DNA of 64,000 nucleotides from Brachybacterium tyrofermentans (GTDB taxonomy: Bacteria > Actinomycetota > Actinomycetes > Actinomycetales > Dermabacteraceae), in assembly GCF_014897585.1 (NCBI RefSeq), contig NZ_JABUXW010000001.1, positions 229,286 through 293,285 on the forward strand, written 5' to 3'. The notes beneath the pieces are model-generated. The model was not told where the DNA came from. It searched no databases and worked only from the letters and a program-made list of their open reading frames with translations. The translations under genes and the position numbers were made by a program. Of this stretch, positions 8,656 through 17,182 are shown piece by piece. The first letter of the stretch is position 1, and each line of letters opens with the position of its first letter.

Positions 8656-9052
8656 TTGTCCACAGAGTTATCCACAGTCGTGGACGAATGACAGACATGT
8701 AGTTCCGCAGGTACAGCGGATAACCCGGGCGTGTCGCGCCCGGCGCCGAGGCGGTCGGAGGGTCCGTCGGCCCGGGGTTGAACAACTCCCCCAATAACCC
8801 CGACGCAATCACATACAGCCAGGTCACATAGTTATTGCCGAACGGTAGCTTTCTGCCTCCGGTGATGACTCCGGACGTTTCCGCAGGCCGCACGGCAGCG
8901 TTCCGGGCGGTGACCATGCGCACTCCGTGGGTCCGCCGCGCAAGCTGTCCCCACTGTCCGTCCACAGCGGATCCCCGGTTTTCCACAGCGAGAGGCGGTC
9001 ATCCCCAACCATCCGCCGAGTTATCCCCAATTTCGTCCACAGCTGGGGAAAA
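8656..9052. other. Candidate oriC or DnaA-binding cluster
   Basis: DnaA-box-like 9-mers on the plus strand: TTGTCCACA (8656-8664), TTATCCACA (8668-8676, the perfect consensus), CTGTCCCCA (8945-8953), CCGTCCACA (8958-8966), TTTTCCACA (8979-8987), TTATCCCCA (9021-9029) and TCGTCCACA (9033-9041). On the minus strand: TCGTCCACG (8679-8687) and TTTTCCCCA (9044-9052). The first two boxes are 12 bases apart. Actinobacterial origins are built from many such boxes in 0.5-1 kb of gene-free DNA. The rhomboid and cyclophilin genes nearby are commonly origin-proximal in actinobacteria. dnaA and dnaN are not in the window, so a DnaA-titration locus is an alternative. Confidence 0.5.
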
Positions 9053-9240
9053 CCACACGTGTGTAGTTCGCAGATCACGGAGGAGGCGGCGGAGGAACCG
9101 TGCTACAGGGAGTTGCCGACGGTCGGCCCGGCGACGCAGAAGGGCCGGAGCGGCCCTCTCGCCGCCCCGGCCCTCCCAGTGCTCCGGCCCTCCCGGTGCT
9201 CCCTGCAACGCCCGTCGCCGGCGGCAGAGCCGCTCCGCTG

Positions 9241-10158
9241 CTACAGCGCGAGCGCCGACAGAGTCTTCACCACGATCAGCACCACGCACAGCACCACGGC
9301 GCCCGCCACCACCGCGGAATGCAGGGCCGCGGAGCGTCGGGCCAGAGCCTGCCGGTCCGCTCCCGGGGTGGCCTTGGGGCGCAGCGCGAACATCCCCGCC
9401 GTCACCGCGGCGCCGAGCACCAGTCCGCCCAGGTGGCCCTGCCAGGAGATGTTGGGGATCGTGAAGGTGATGACGAGGTTCAGGCCGATCAGCACCAGGA
9501 TCTGGGCGGTCTGCCCGCCCAGGTGCCGGTTCACGATGAACATCGCGGCGAACAGGCCGAACACGCCGCCGCTGGCCCCGAGGGTGCCGGTGTACCAGGC
9601 CTGCCCGAGGGGGTCGGCGAGCAGATAGACGGCGGTGTGCCCGCCCAGCACCGAGACCAGGTAGACCGCGGAGTAGCGGACGTGACCGAGGGTCTGCTCG
9701 AGGTACTGCCCCACCATCCACAGCGCGTACATGTTCAGCGCCAGGTGCATGATCCCGCCGTGCAGGAAGCCGGCGGTGAAGAAGGTCCACGGCATGGCCA
9801 GCGCTCGGAAGGGGGCGAAGAGCCCCAGCTGCTCCACGATGTGCGGGGCGACCATCTGCCCGAGATACGCGAGGACGCACAGGGCGATCAGCGTGTAGGT
9901 GACGTACGGGGTGCGCTTGCCGATTCCGGCGCCCATCGCATTGCGGGGCCGGGTGGAGGCCTGCTGCCGGGAGAGCTCCCGCTCGCAGTCCACGCAGAGC
10001 ACGCCCACAGCGGTGGGCCGCTGGCAGTCCGGGCAGGCCGGGCGGTCGCAGCGCTTGCAGCGCACGTAGCTCACCCGGTCGGGATGACGAGGACAGACCG
10101 GCTGATCCTGGGATTCCGGGGTGTCCTCGGCGCTGTAGCCGTAGCTGGGTCTCTCCAT
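9241..10158 (-). CDS. Rhomboid-family intramembrane serine protease with N-terminal zinc-binding module
   Basis: A 305-residue membrane protease that cuts substrates within the bilayer. Residues about 18-62 contain paired cysteines and a His (CPRHPD, CKRCDRPACPDCQ, LCVDCERE), a B-box/zinc-ribbon-like module frequently fused to actinobacterial rhomboids. Six or seven membrane segments follow. The catalytic Ser lies in GASGGVFGLF (about residue 193) and the catalytic His in WQGHLGGLVLGA (about 241), with the usual YALWMVGQYLE segment before them. Family members of this type often lie close to the chromosome origin next to ppiA; here ppiA is about 6 kb away. Substrate unknown. Confidence 0.93.
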   Translation of the reverse strand: MERPSYGYSAEDTPESQDQPVCPRHPDRVSYVRCKRCDRPACPDCQRPTAVGVLCVDCERELSRQQASTRPRNAMGAGIGKRTPYVTYTLIALCVLAYLGQMVAPHIVEQLGLFAPFRALAMPWTFFTAGFLHGGIMHLALNMYALWMVGQYLEQTLGHVRYSAVYLVSVLGGHTAVYLLADPLGQAWYTGTLGASGGVFGLFAAMFIVNRHLGGQTAQILVLIGLNLVITFTIPNISWQGHLGGLVLGAAVTAGMFALRPKATPGADRQALARRSAALHSAVVAGAVVLCVVLIVVKTLSALAL

Positions 10159-10312
10159 GGGGTCATTCCATCACGCGGGCCTGGGTCGGCCCCGAATGGA
10201 AGGCGGCGCGGAGGGCACGGCGCCGTCGAGCCGGCAGCCTGACCGCGCCGAGCCGACTGCACCGCCGGAGAGCGGCGACGTCGGAGAGCTGCGATGTCGG
10301 AGAGCTGCGCCG

Positions 10313-11467
10313 TCAGGCCGAGGTGTACGGGAACGCCGTGAAGAGCGACTCGAACCGGCGCAGCTGCGTCGCGCTCACCGGCCGCACCTCCTGGAGCACG
10401 AGCTTCCGCTTCCCGGCCGGCCCCTTGCGGCTCCACACGCCCACCACCTCGCCCCGACGCACCGCCGCGCGCTTGAACACCCCGTTGTTGCCGGGGACCA
10501 GGGCGTGGTGGCGTTCCTTGTCCATCAGGAACAGCCGATCGCGGTAGCCGAGCACGAGCTCGTCGAAGCCCGGCAGCAGCAGCTCCTGCATCGTCTCCCG
10601 CTCGCCGGCCGCGTACTCCTCGGCGAGACCCGGCCGCCACCACAGCCGGTCGCCGTCGCCTCCGCGCGCCGCATCGGCGGTGGCGTGCAAGAGCCCCTGC
10701 CGGTCGGCGAACCCGCTCTCGAGCTGTCCGTCCAGCAGCGGCATCGCAGCCCGGATCTTCCCCAGCGGCAGCTTCGTCCACCAGGCGAGGTCCCGTTCCC
10801 CTGCAGGCCCGTGGGTGGTGAAGTAGCGCCGGGCGAGCTCGGCGACGGCCGCGACCTCGTCGCCATTGAAAGCGCCCTCGAGATCACTGCCGGCGGGCAG
10901 CCAGCTCTTCGCCAGCACCACGGCCGTCTCCCCGTCTCGCCAGGGCCCGTAGGCGACGATCCCGAAGGAGATCAGCTCGCTGAGCAGGTGGTATCCGCGA
11001 CCCTGGGCGGTGCTGATGCCGGCGGCCTCCCACGCCTCCAGCAGCTCCTTGCGCAGCACTCCCCGGCCGCTGCCCGGCGTCGAGTGCTCCCCGGCGATCT
11101 CCTCGAGCACGGACTGGGCCCCGTCGACATGGTGGTCCTCGAGCTCGAGCTGCCCGCGCCTCAAGATCGCCGCCCGCAGCGGACCGCCGGCGCAGAGCTC
11201 GGTGAGCCAGGCCAGGGTGTCCGCGGCGACGGCGAAGACGGTGCCGCGCATCGGATAGCCGCGCACGATCTCGCCGCGGTCGAAGGCGGCGAGCACGTCG
11301 GCGAGCTCGCCGCGGCTGCGCAGCGCGAGGGAGGCCATCACTCCGGCCAGGTCCTGCCCCTGATGGGCGCCGAAGGCACGGGCCACCTCGACGGGCCCCT
11401 CCCAGCGGGGCTCCCCCGCGAGGCCCTGGGCGAGGATGCGGGCTCCGGCGAGGTGTCGCTGCGTCAT
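10313..11467 (-). CDS. Winged-helix DNA-binding domain protein (HTH_42 / DUF1006-like)
   Basis: A 384-residue protein of the family annotated as winged-helix DNA-binding domain-containing (PF06224), related to AlkX/YcaQ-type proteins linked to DNA crosslink repair. It opens with RHLAGARILAQGLAG and contains the characteristic GYPMRGTVFAVAADTLAWL and LLPGFDELVLGYRDR blocks, with a C-terminal VWSRKGPAGKRKLVLQEVRPV strand region. The start at 11467 rather than further upstream is chosen because a TACGCT box (minus strand, 11474-11479) lies exactly 6 bases before this ATG. It is monocistronic. Whether it is a glycosylase-like repair protein or a regulator is not resolved by sequence. Confidence 0.85.
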   Translation of the reverse strand: MTQRHLAGARILAQGLAGEPRWEGPVEVARAFGAHQGQDLAGVMASLALRSRGELADVLAAFDRGEIVRGYPMRGTVFAVAADTLAWLTELCAGGPLRAAILRRGQLELEDHHVDGAQSVLEEIAGEHSTPGSGRGVLRKELLEAWEAAGISTAQGRGYHLLSELISFGIVAYGPWRDGETAVVLAKSWLPAGSDLEGAFNGDEVAAVAELARRYFTTHGPAGERDLAWWTKLPLGKIRAAMPLLDGQLESGFADRQGLLHATADAARGGDGDRLWWRPGLAEEYAAGERETMQELLLPGFDELVLGYRDRLFLMDKERHHALVPGNNGVFKRAAVRRGEVVGVWSRKGPAGKRKLVLQEVRPVSATQLRRFESLFTAFPYTSA

Positions 11468-11473
11468 GGGGCG

Positions 11474-11479
11474 AGCGTA
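11474..11479 (-). promoter_or_regulatory. Leaderless-type -10 box (TACGCT) deciding the start at 11467
   Basis: On the minus strand TACGCT ends 6 bases before the ATG at 11467, arguing against longer in-frame starts upstream. Confidence 0.5.
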
Positions 11480-11582
11480 ATGGCCGGGAAGCGGCAGGGA
11501 GGCAATGGGAAAGCAACCCTGAAGCACGGAGAAGCGCAGAGAAGCGACCGGGAGACGGCGGGCCGGAGGATCCATCGAACGG

Positions 11583-11612
11583 TTGATCCGCTCGCTCGCC
11601 GGTCTCCATAGC
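11583..11612 (+). promoter_or_regulatory. Probable promoter of the MMPL gene
   Basis: TTGATC (11583-11588), an 18-base spacer and CATAGC (11607-11612) give a sigma-70-type promoter. The transcript would carry a leader of about 60 bases with GAAGGAA just before the GTG at 11680. Confidence 0.45.
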
Positions 11613-11679
11613 GTGGAAGCACCCGACCACGGGACAGCCTCCAGGCTGCCACCAGCGGTCTCCACCCGAAGGAACCACA

Positions 11680-13878
11680 GTGCCTGCATCCACGCCCGTC
11701 ACCCATCGCCCGGCCGGCGATCCCGCCGTCGCCGGGGACACCACCGGCAGCGCCGCCCCGTCGGGTGCGGCCGACGCCCCCACCGGCCGCGTCGGCCGCG
11801 TCGCCGACCGGATCGCCTCCACCCTCACCGGCCGCCGCTCCGCCTGGGCGGTGCTCGCGATCTCCGTGGTGGTGCTGCTGGCCATCATGGGCGGCATGCG
11901 CGGCTCCGGGCCCGCCGCCGGCATGGACGCGCTGCCGGAGACCTCCGAGTCCTCCCGCGCCGCCGCGATCGCCGACACCATGGAGGGCAACCGCTACCAG
12001 CCCGTGTTCGCCGTGATCACCCGGGCCGACGGCGGCGCGCTCACCGCGCAGGACACCGCCGCGGTCGAGACTCTGCGCGCCGACCTCGCCGAGGTGTCCG
12101 GCCGCGAGGCGATCGGGCCCATGCCCGCCGAGGACGGCGAGGCCGATCTGGTGATGACCACGGTCGACTCCCAGGCGGACAAGGACACGATCGACGCGAT
12201 GGTCACGGACCTGCGCGCCGCCGCCGGAAGCTCCGCCCCCGCCGAGCTCACCGTCTCGATCACCGGCGGCCCGGCCGTCGGCTCCGACATCCGCGGCGCG
12301 TTCGCGGGCGCGAACTTCACGCTGCTCGCGGTCACCATCGCCGTGGTCGCCGTGCTGCTGCTGCTCACCTACCGCTCCCCCGTGCTGTGGCTGGTGCCGC
12401 TCGCGGTGGTGACCCTGGCCGACGGCGCCGCCGGCGCGGTCACCAGCACCCTGGGCGAGCAGTTCTCCCTCGCCTTCGACGCCGGGGTGATCAGCGTGCT
12501 GGTCTTCGGCGCCGGCACCAACTACGCCCTGCTGCTGATCTCCCGCTACCGCGAGGAGCTGCACGCCCACGCCGACCACCGCGCCGCTCTGCGCACCGCC
12601 TGGCTCCGCACCGCCCCCGCGATCATCGCCTCCAATGTCACCGTGGTGCTGGCGCTGATGACCCTGCTGGCGGCCGTCATGCCCGCCACCCGAGGGCTCG
12701 GGATCGCCGCCGCGGCCGGTCTGCTGATCGCCCTGATCGCCGTGCTTTTCCCGCTCACGGCACTGCTGGCCGTCGTGGGCCGCCGCGTGTTCTGGCCCTT
12801 CGTGCCGAAACCGGAGACCACTGAGACCACTGAGACCACAGCCACCCGTGGCGACGACGCCGAGCACGGCCCCTTCGCGGCCGTGGCCCGCACCGTCACC
12901 CGCCGCCCCGCCGTGGCCGCCGTGGTCTCCGTGCTGCTGATGGCGGTGCTGGCCACCGGTCTGCTGGGCACTCGCGTGGGCCTCGCGCAGGACGAGCAGT
13001 TCGCCTCCGCCAATGAGTCCTCCACCGGCTTCGCCGCAATGGCCGAGCACTACGGCGCCGGCGAGAGCGCACCGCACCAGATCGTGGTGCGCGAGGCCGC
13101 CGCCGAAACCGCCGTGGAGACCGCCGAGGAGGTGCCCGGCATCGACCGTGCCAGCATCAGCGGCACCACCCCGGACGGCTGGGCCGTGCTCTCCGCCGTC
13201 GGCACCGCGCAGCCGGAATCTCCGGAGGCGATCGACGAGGCCTCCGACCTGCGGGACGCCCTGCACTCCCTCTCCGGGGCCGACGCCCTGGTGGGCGGGA
13301 CCACGGCGAGCGCCATGGACGTGCGCACCGACTCCACCCGCGACCTGCTGGTGGTGGCCCCGATGATCCTCGTGGTCGTGCTGCTGGTGCTGATGGTGCT
13401 GCTGCGGGCCGTCATCGCCCCGCTGGTGCTGCTCACCGTGAACGTGGCGAGCGCCGTGGCCGCGATCGGGCTGGGCCTGTGGGCCGGGCGCCTGCTCTTC
13501 GACATCCCGGCACTGGATGTGACCGTGCCGCTGCTGGCCTTCCTGTTCCTGGTGGCGCTCGGCGTGGACTACACGATCTTCCTGGTCCACCGGGCCCGTC
13601 ACGAGGCCGCGACGCACGGGACCACGCAGGGCATGGTGCGGGCCGTCGGCTCCACCGGAGTGGTCATCACCAGCGCCGGCGTGGTGCTCGCCGCGGTGTT
13701 CGCAGCGCTCGGAGTGCTGCCGCTGGTGGTGCTGGGGCAGCTGGGCCTGATCGTGGGCCTCGGCGTACTGCTGGACACCCTGCTGGTGCGCACCGTGCTG
13801 GTGCCGGCCCTGTTCGCCCTGATCGGGGACCGCATGTGGTGGCCCACCCGCCCGGCGGCCGCGCAGCTCAGCGTCTGA
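11680..13878 (+). CDS. MMPL/RND-family exporter
   Basis: A 732-residue polytopic membrane protein of the MMPL (YdfJ-like) family, proton-driven exporters of lipids or drugs. It has two repeated halves, each with one membrane segment, a periplasmic-side domain and a five-helix bundle. The first half carries GAGTNYALLLISRYREEL (about residue 277) and the second GVDYTIFLVHRARHE (about 627). The proton-relay Asp-Tyr pair is therefore intact in the second half but Asn-Tyr in the first, as is seen in many actinobacterial relatives. The GTG start has GAAGGAA about 6 bases upstream. It is monocistronic with a strong hairpin downstream. Cargo unknown. Confidence 0.93.
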   Translation: MPASTPVTHRPAGDPAVAGDTTGSAAPSGAADAPTGRVGRVADRIASTLTGRRSAWAVLAISVVVLLAIMGGMRGSGPAAGMDALPETSESSRAAAIADTMEGNRYQPVFAVITRADGGALTAQDTAAVETLRADLAEVSGREAIGPMPAEDGEADLVMTTVDSQADKDTIDAMVTDLRAAAGSSAPAELTVSITGGPAVGSDIRGAFAGANFTLLAVTIAVVAVLLLLTYRSPVLWLVPLAVVTLADGAAGAVTSTLGEQFSLAFDAGVISVLVFGAGTNYALLLISRYREELHAHADHRAALRTAWLRTAPAIIASNVTVVLALMTLLAAVMPATRGLGIAAAAGLLIALIAVLFPLTALLAVVGRRVFWPFVPKPETTETTETTATRGDDAEHGPFAAVARTVTRRPAVAAVVSVLLMAVLATGLLGTRVGLAQDEQFASANESSTGFAAMAEHYGAGESAPHQIVVREAAAETAVETAEEVPGIDRASISGTTPDGWAVLSAVGTAQPESPEAIDEASDLRDALHSLSGADALVGGTTASAMDVRTDSTRDLLVVAPMILVVVLLVLMVLLRAVIAPLVLLTVNVASAVAAIGLGLWAGRLLFDIPALDVTVPLLAFLFLVALGVDYTIFLVHRARHEAATHGTTQGMVRAVGSTGVVITSAGVVLAAVFAALGVLPLVVLGQLGLIVGLGVLLDTLLVRTVLVPALFALIGDRMWWPTRPAAAQLSV

Positions 13879-13921
13879 GGGCTGGAGCGCTGCAGCGCGG
13901 AAGCGCAGAAACACCTGAAGT

Positions 13922-13956
13922 CGCAGACCCCCGAGGCCCTGGCCCGGGGGTCTGCG
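13922..13956 (+). terminator. Terminator hairpin after the MMPL gene
   Basis: Perfect 12-base arms (CGCAGACCCCCG and its complement) around an 11-base loop that itself contains GGCC pairs, 44 bases after the stop codon. Confidence 0.7.
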
Positions 13957-14041
13957 GCGTTGCCGGCCCGGCTCGTACGACCCTCATATGGGAAGCCTGC
14001 CCTGCCCTCATTTGGCAAGATCCACCTCTCGTTATTGCAGG

Positions 14042-14060
14042 TCAGCGTAGCCTTACCTTG
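14042..14060 (-). promoter_or_regulatory. Candidate DtxR/IdeR iron box
   Basis: Read on the minus strand, CAAGGTAAGGCTACGCTGA matches the DtxR/IdeR consensus TTAGGTAAGGCTAACCTAA at 14 of 19 positions, with an uninterrupted AGGTAAGGCTA core. It lies about 40 bases upstream of a VIT-type metal transporter. Confidence 0.55.
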
Positions 14061-14085
14061 CTTGTTTGGACATAGTCCAGAGAGC

Positions 14086-14091
14086 TAGAGT
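14086..14091 (+). promoter_or_regulatory. Leaderless-type -10 box (TAGAGT) for the VIT gene
   Basis: TAGAGT ends 6 bases before the ATG at 14098. The DtxR/IdeR-like box lies 26-44 bases upstream, where an activator or repressor could act on this promoter. Confidence 0.5.
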
Positions 14092-14097
14092 GCTGGT

Positions 14098-14967
14098 ATG
14101 AGCCTCGTCGACACGCCTTCCCCCATCGCGACCCAGACCGTCGAGCCCCTGCCCGTGAAGCCCCAGTCAGTCGCGTCTCAGCCAGTCGCGTCCCAGTCCG
14201 TCGCGCCTCAGTCCGTCGAGCCCTCGACCACAACCTCCCCCGCAGCGTCCTCAGCTCTGCGCGGCCCGTCCGCCCAGGAGGAGCAGCGCACCGCGCGCTC
14301 CGAGCATGTGAACCGGCTGCGCGCCGGGGTGCTCGGCGCGAACGACGGCATCGTCTCCGTCGCCGGGCTCGCGGTGGGAGTCGCCGGCGCCACCACTGAC
14401 ACCCGCTGGCTGCTGATCGCCGGGCTCGCCGCCCTGATCGCCGGCGCGCTGTCGATGGCGATGGGCGAGTACGTCTCCGTCTCCACCCAGCGCGACACTG
14501 ATCGCGCCCTGATCGCTCGCACCCGCGCCGATCTCGCCGCCCAGCCCGAGCGGGAGCACCGCCATCTGGTCGAGGCCCTCACCGAGACGGGGATCCCGCA
14601 GGACGTGGTGGGCTCCGTCGCGGAGTCCCTGGAGCGCCACGATGCGCTCGGGGCGCACACCCGCTTCCGACACAACGTCGAGGACGGCGCCGTGGTCTCG
14701 CCCTGGGGCGCGGCGATCACCTCCCTGATCTCCTTCTCGATCGGCGGCGCGATCCCGCTGCTGGCGATCCTCGCCTCCCCGGCCGTGCTGCGGCTGCCGG
14801 TGACGATGCTCGCGGTGGTCGTCTCGCTCGCAGCGCTGGGCGTGGTCAGCGCCCGCCTCGGCCAGGCGACTGCCGGCCGGGCCACCCTGCGCACCATCGC
14901 CGGAGGCCTGCTCGCGATCGTGGTCACCTACGGCATCGGCGCCGCGCTCGGGGCGTTCATCGCCTGA
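14098..14967 (+). CDS. VIT1/CCC1-family iron/manganese transporter
   Basis: A 289-residue membrane protein of the vacuolar iron transporter family, which moves Fe2+/Mn2+ out of the cytosol. After a variable Ser/Gln/Pro/Val-rich N-terminus (residues 1-60, with repeated SVA-x-QPVASQ units) comes the family signature NRLRAGVLGANDGIVSVAGLAVGVAGA. This is followed by ALSMAMGEYVSVSTQRD, a cytosolic helical metal-binding region with Glu/His residues, and three C-terminal membrane segments. Five membrane segments in total fit the family. An upstream DtxR/IdeR-like box suggests control by iron status, consistent with a detoxification role. Confidence 0.92.
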   Translation: MSLVDTPSPIATQTVEPLPVKPQSVASQPVASQSVAPQSVEPSTTTSPAASSALRGPSAQEEQRTARSEHVNRLRAGVLGANDGIVSVAGLAVGVAGATTDTRWLLIAGLAALIAGALSMAMGEYVSVSTQRDTDRALIARTRADLAAQPEREHRHLVEALTETGIPQDVVGSVAESLERHDALGAHTRFRHNVEDGAVVSPWGAAITSLISFSIGGAIPLLAILASPAVLRLPVTMLAVVVSLAALGVVSARLGQATAGRATLRTIAGGLLAIVVTYGIGAALGAFIA

Positions 14968-15071
14968 GCACTGCGCGGATGAGGAGCGCATTCACCAGGT
15001 GCCAATTTTCTCCACAGGCGCGAGAAAGCTACCCTGGCCTGCGACCCCACCCTTGATGAAAGCGCTCCACG

Positions 15072-16274
15072 ATGCCTCGACGCCTGCTCCCTGCCGCCGC
15101 TCGCCCCGACACCCTCGCCCGCCGCGGCGTGCTGCTCTCAGCGCCTGCTCTGCTGCTGGCCGGCTGCGGACTGCTCCCCTCCGACAAGGAGGACGAGGCT
15201 CCGCAGGGCGCGGCCGACGGTGCAGAGGGCGCCGAGGGTACGGGCGGCGACGGCGCGAGCTCCGCGCCGGACCCGGCCACCTCCGCCACCGTGGACCTCA
15301 CCGCGGTCGAGGTGACGGACGAGGTCATCGCCGGCGGGCTGATGACCCGCCTGGAGGACTCCGAGACGCTGCTGCACCCCTACGCGCAGGTCACCGTGAC
15401 GGCCACAGCCCTGCTCGACAGCCTCACGGCCGATCAGTACACGGCGCTGACCGGCGAGGAGGCTCCGCTGCCGGATGGCGCCGACCTGTCCGGCGAGGAG
15501 TCGCCCGCCACCACCCTGCTGCCCGGCAAGCTGAAGAAGTTCCTGCTCACGGCCTGGGAGTCGACGGATCCGGGCTGGACCCCGGACCCCTCCAACGCCT
15601 CCACGGAGCTGCACCTCACCGTGGGCGGGAATGAGGAGATCCGGGTGGACAGCACGCGCAAGGGGGATGCGGAGCGCAGCGGCATCGTGCTCGCCGTCGT
15701 GGACGCCACACCGGAGGCGGCCGCCGTGGCCGTCCGCGCCACGACGGGGGACGGCGCCCAGGAGATCTCCCTGATCGACGGGACGATCCTCACCACCCCG
15801 GCCCCGCGGATGTACGAGCGCGGCCTCGAGGTGCAGATCTCCGAGGCCGGGGCCCTCGAGACCCAGATCCCGGACGGCTTCGGCCAGGACGTCATCACCC
15901 TGCGCGGCACCGTCGAGGAGGCGTACCTGTCCCCCTTCGTCGCTGCGAGCGTGGGCCACGGCGGGGACCTCGGCTGGGCGCAGGAGGATGAGATCCACCT
16001 GGTCGTCCCGCTGAGCTGGGAGAGCGACTACTCCGCGAACGTCGAAGACCGCACCGAGGTGCGCCTGCTCCTGCCCGACGGCACCGAGCTGCACCCCGCA
16101 CAGAGCCAGGCCACCATGTTCTCCAACAGCCATGCCGATACCGTCGCCACCTTCACGATCCCGGCCGCGCTGGACACCGCCACCCTCGAGATCATGCCGC
16201 GCTTCGGCCAGGGCTTGGACCAGGAGTTTGAGCAGGTCGAGGAGACGCTCACCGCGAAGCTCACCTTCGCCTGA
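15072..16274 (+). CDS. Predicted lipoprotein of unknown function
   Basis: A 400-residue exported lipoprotein. The N-terminus is an arginine-rich region followed by a hydrophobic core and lipobox LLLAGC, with Cys at about residue 35. It is followed by an acidic Glu/Ala/Gly linker typical of surface lipoproteins. The mature part alternates beta-strand-like segments and resembles no enzyme I know. The C-terminal half carries regular hydrophobic/charged alternation and ends in a KLTFA strand. It is convergent with ppiA. The start at 15072 is the first in-frame codon that gives the complete signal sequence. Confidence 0.8.
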   Translation: MPRRLLPAAARPDTLARRGVLLSAPALLLAGCGLLPSDKEDEAPQGAADGAEGAEGTGGDGASSAPDPATSATVDLTAVEVTDEVIAGGLMTRLEDSETLLHPYAQVTVTATALLDSLTADQYTALTGEEAPLPDGADLSGEESPATTLLPGKLKKFLLTAWESTDPGWTPDPSNASTELHLTVGGNEEIRVDSTRKGDAERSGIVLAVVDATPEAAAVAVRATTGDGAQEISLIDGTILTTPAPRMYERGLEVQISEAGALETQIPDGFGQDVITLRGTVEEAYLSPFVAASVGHGGDLGWAQEDEIHLVVPLSWESDYSANVEDRTEVRLLLPDGTELHPAQSQATMFSNSHADTVATFTIPAALDTATLEIMPRFGQGLDQEFEQVEETLTAKLTFA

Positions 16275-16381
16275 GCGCCCGAGGCGCCGGGAATGACGTC
16301 GGCGCCGCCGCATCCGGCCAGAGCCAAGACTGCGACGGCGCCGAGCGCGCGTTGAGCGAGGGAGCGCTGGGAAGCGCTCAT
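16028..16381 (-). CDS. Possible truncated lipoprotein ORF downstream of ppiA
   Basis: A 117-codon frame beginning 4 bases after the ppiA stop codon. Its first 35 residues form a clear lipoprotein signal (basic start, GAVAVLALAGC lipobox, then GGADVIPG). From about residue 36 the frame runs antisense through the 3' end of the lipoprotein gene 15072-16274 and has the Ser/Val-rich composition of a shadow frame. The signal-peptide part probably reflects a real or once real gene in the ppiA transcript; the remainder may be read-through of a truncated gene. Confidence 0.35.
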   Translation of the reverse strand: MSASQRSLAQRALGAVAVLALAGCGGADVIPGASGAQAKVSFAVSVSSTCSNSWSKPWPKRGMISRVAVSSAAGIVKVATVSAWLLENMVAWLCAGCSSVPSGRSRRTSVRSSTFAE

Positions 16382-16385
16382 GGCC

Positions 16386-16922
16386 TCACTTCTCGATGGT
16401 CACCGAGTTGATGACGACGTCCTCGAGCGGACGGTCACGCATGTCGGTCTTGACGGCCTCGATCGCGTCGACGACCTTCTTGGAGTCCTCGTCGGCCACG
16501 ACGCCGAACACGGTGTGCTTGCCCTGCAGGTGCGGGGTGGGACCCACGGTGATGAAGAACTGCGAACCGTTGGTGCCGGAGGGCTGACCGGTGATCGCAT
16601 TGCGACGCTTGCCGGCGTTCGCCATGGCCAGCACGTAGGGCTCGTTGAAGTTCTTCTCCGAGATCTCGTCATCGAAGGTGTAGCCGGGGCCGCCGGTGCC
16701 GGTGCCCAGCGGGTCGCCGCCCTGCAGCATGAAGCCGGAGATGATGCGGTGGAAGACGACGCCGTCGTAGAAGGGGCGGGTCACCTTCTCGCCGGACTCG
16801 GCGTCGGTGAACTCGCGGGTGCCCTCGGCGAGGCCCACGAAGTTGTCGACGGTCTTGGGGGCGTGATCGGGGAACAGCTCGAGACGGATGTCCCCGTTGG
16901 TGGTGTGAAGAGTTGCGAACAT
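16386..16922 (-). CDS. ppiA: Peptidyl-prolyl cis-trans isomerase (cyclophilin A type)
   Basis: A 178-residue cytosolic cyclophilin that speeds proline isomerisation during folding. Family blocks are complete: GDIRLELFPDHAPKTVDNFVGLA, FYDGVVFHRIISGFMLQGGDPLGTGTGGPGYTFDDE, LAMANAGKRRNAITGQPSGTNGSQFFIT (catalytic Arg in FHR and the QFFI hydrophobic pocket), and LQGKHTVFGVV. The start at 16922 gives a protein of standard length, with GGAAG about 10 bases upstream; a longer in-frame extension lacks similarity. Genes of this type lie near the origin in many actinobacteria. Confidence 0.95.
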   Translation of the reverse strand: MFATLHTTNGDIRLELFPDHAPKTVDNFVGLAEGTREFTDAESGEKVTRPFYDGVVFHRIISGFMLQGGDPLGTGTGGPGYTFDDEISEKNFNEPYVLAMANAGKRRNAITGQPSGTNGSQFFITVGPTPHLQGKHTVFGVVADEDSKKVVDAIEAVKTDMRDRPLEDVVINSVTIEK

Positions 16923-17182
16923 GCGCTCATCTTCCCACAGACCCCGCACCGGGCACCGGGAGCCCGCCCCGGAGCCGCCGTGGGAGCCGTACGCCCTCAG
17001 CGGACACCCGCTGTGCCCTGGCCCGACCGCTCGGCAGGGCGCAAACCTGACCTTTGCCCGAGGACCGCACATACTCGCTCGCGTTAGAGTTGTGCCACAC
17101 GGGTCATGACGTCCGCTCGGACGCCTTGGCCCAGGGACCACCGTCGGCCCGACCCGGCGGATTCGACCGAAAGGGGAACCTC

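Larger units (their letters stand above)
8272..9240. other. Gene-free region with G-runs and a DnaA-box-like cluster
   Basis: Nearly 1 kb without a convincing gene on either strand; the open frames here lack family features and start signals. It begins with a tandem GGGGCTC repeat (8283-8334). It then holds a moderately A/T-richer stretch around 8790-8850 and a set of DnaA-box-like 9-mers between 8656 and 9052. Confidence 0.7.

Noticed and set aside
8549..8986. Frames of about 100-145 codons in the DnaA-box region
   Set aside because: No ribosome site, no family resemblance, and they cross the box cluster.
11464..13914. 816-codon minus-strand frame over the MMPL gene
   Set aside because: Composition is His/Gly/Gln/Arg-rich shadow; the plus strand encodes a clear MMPL protein.
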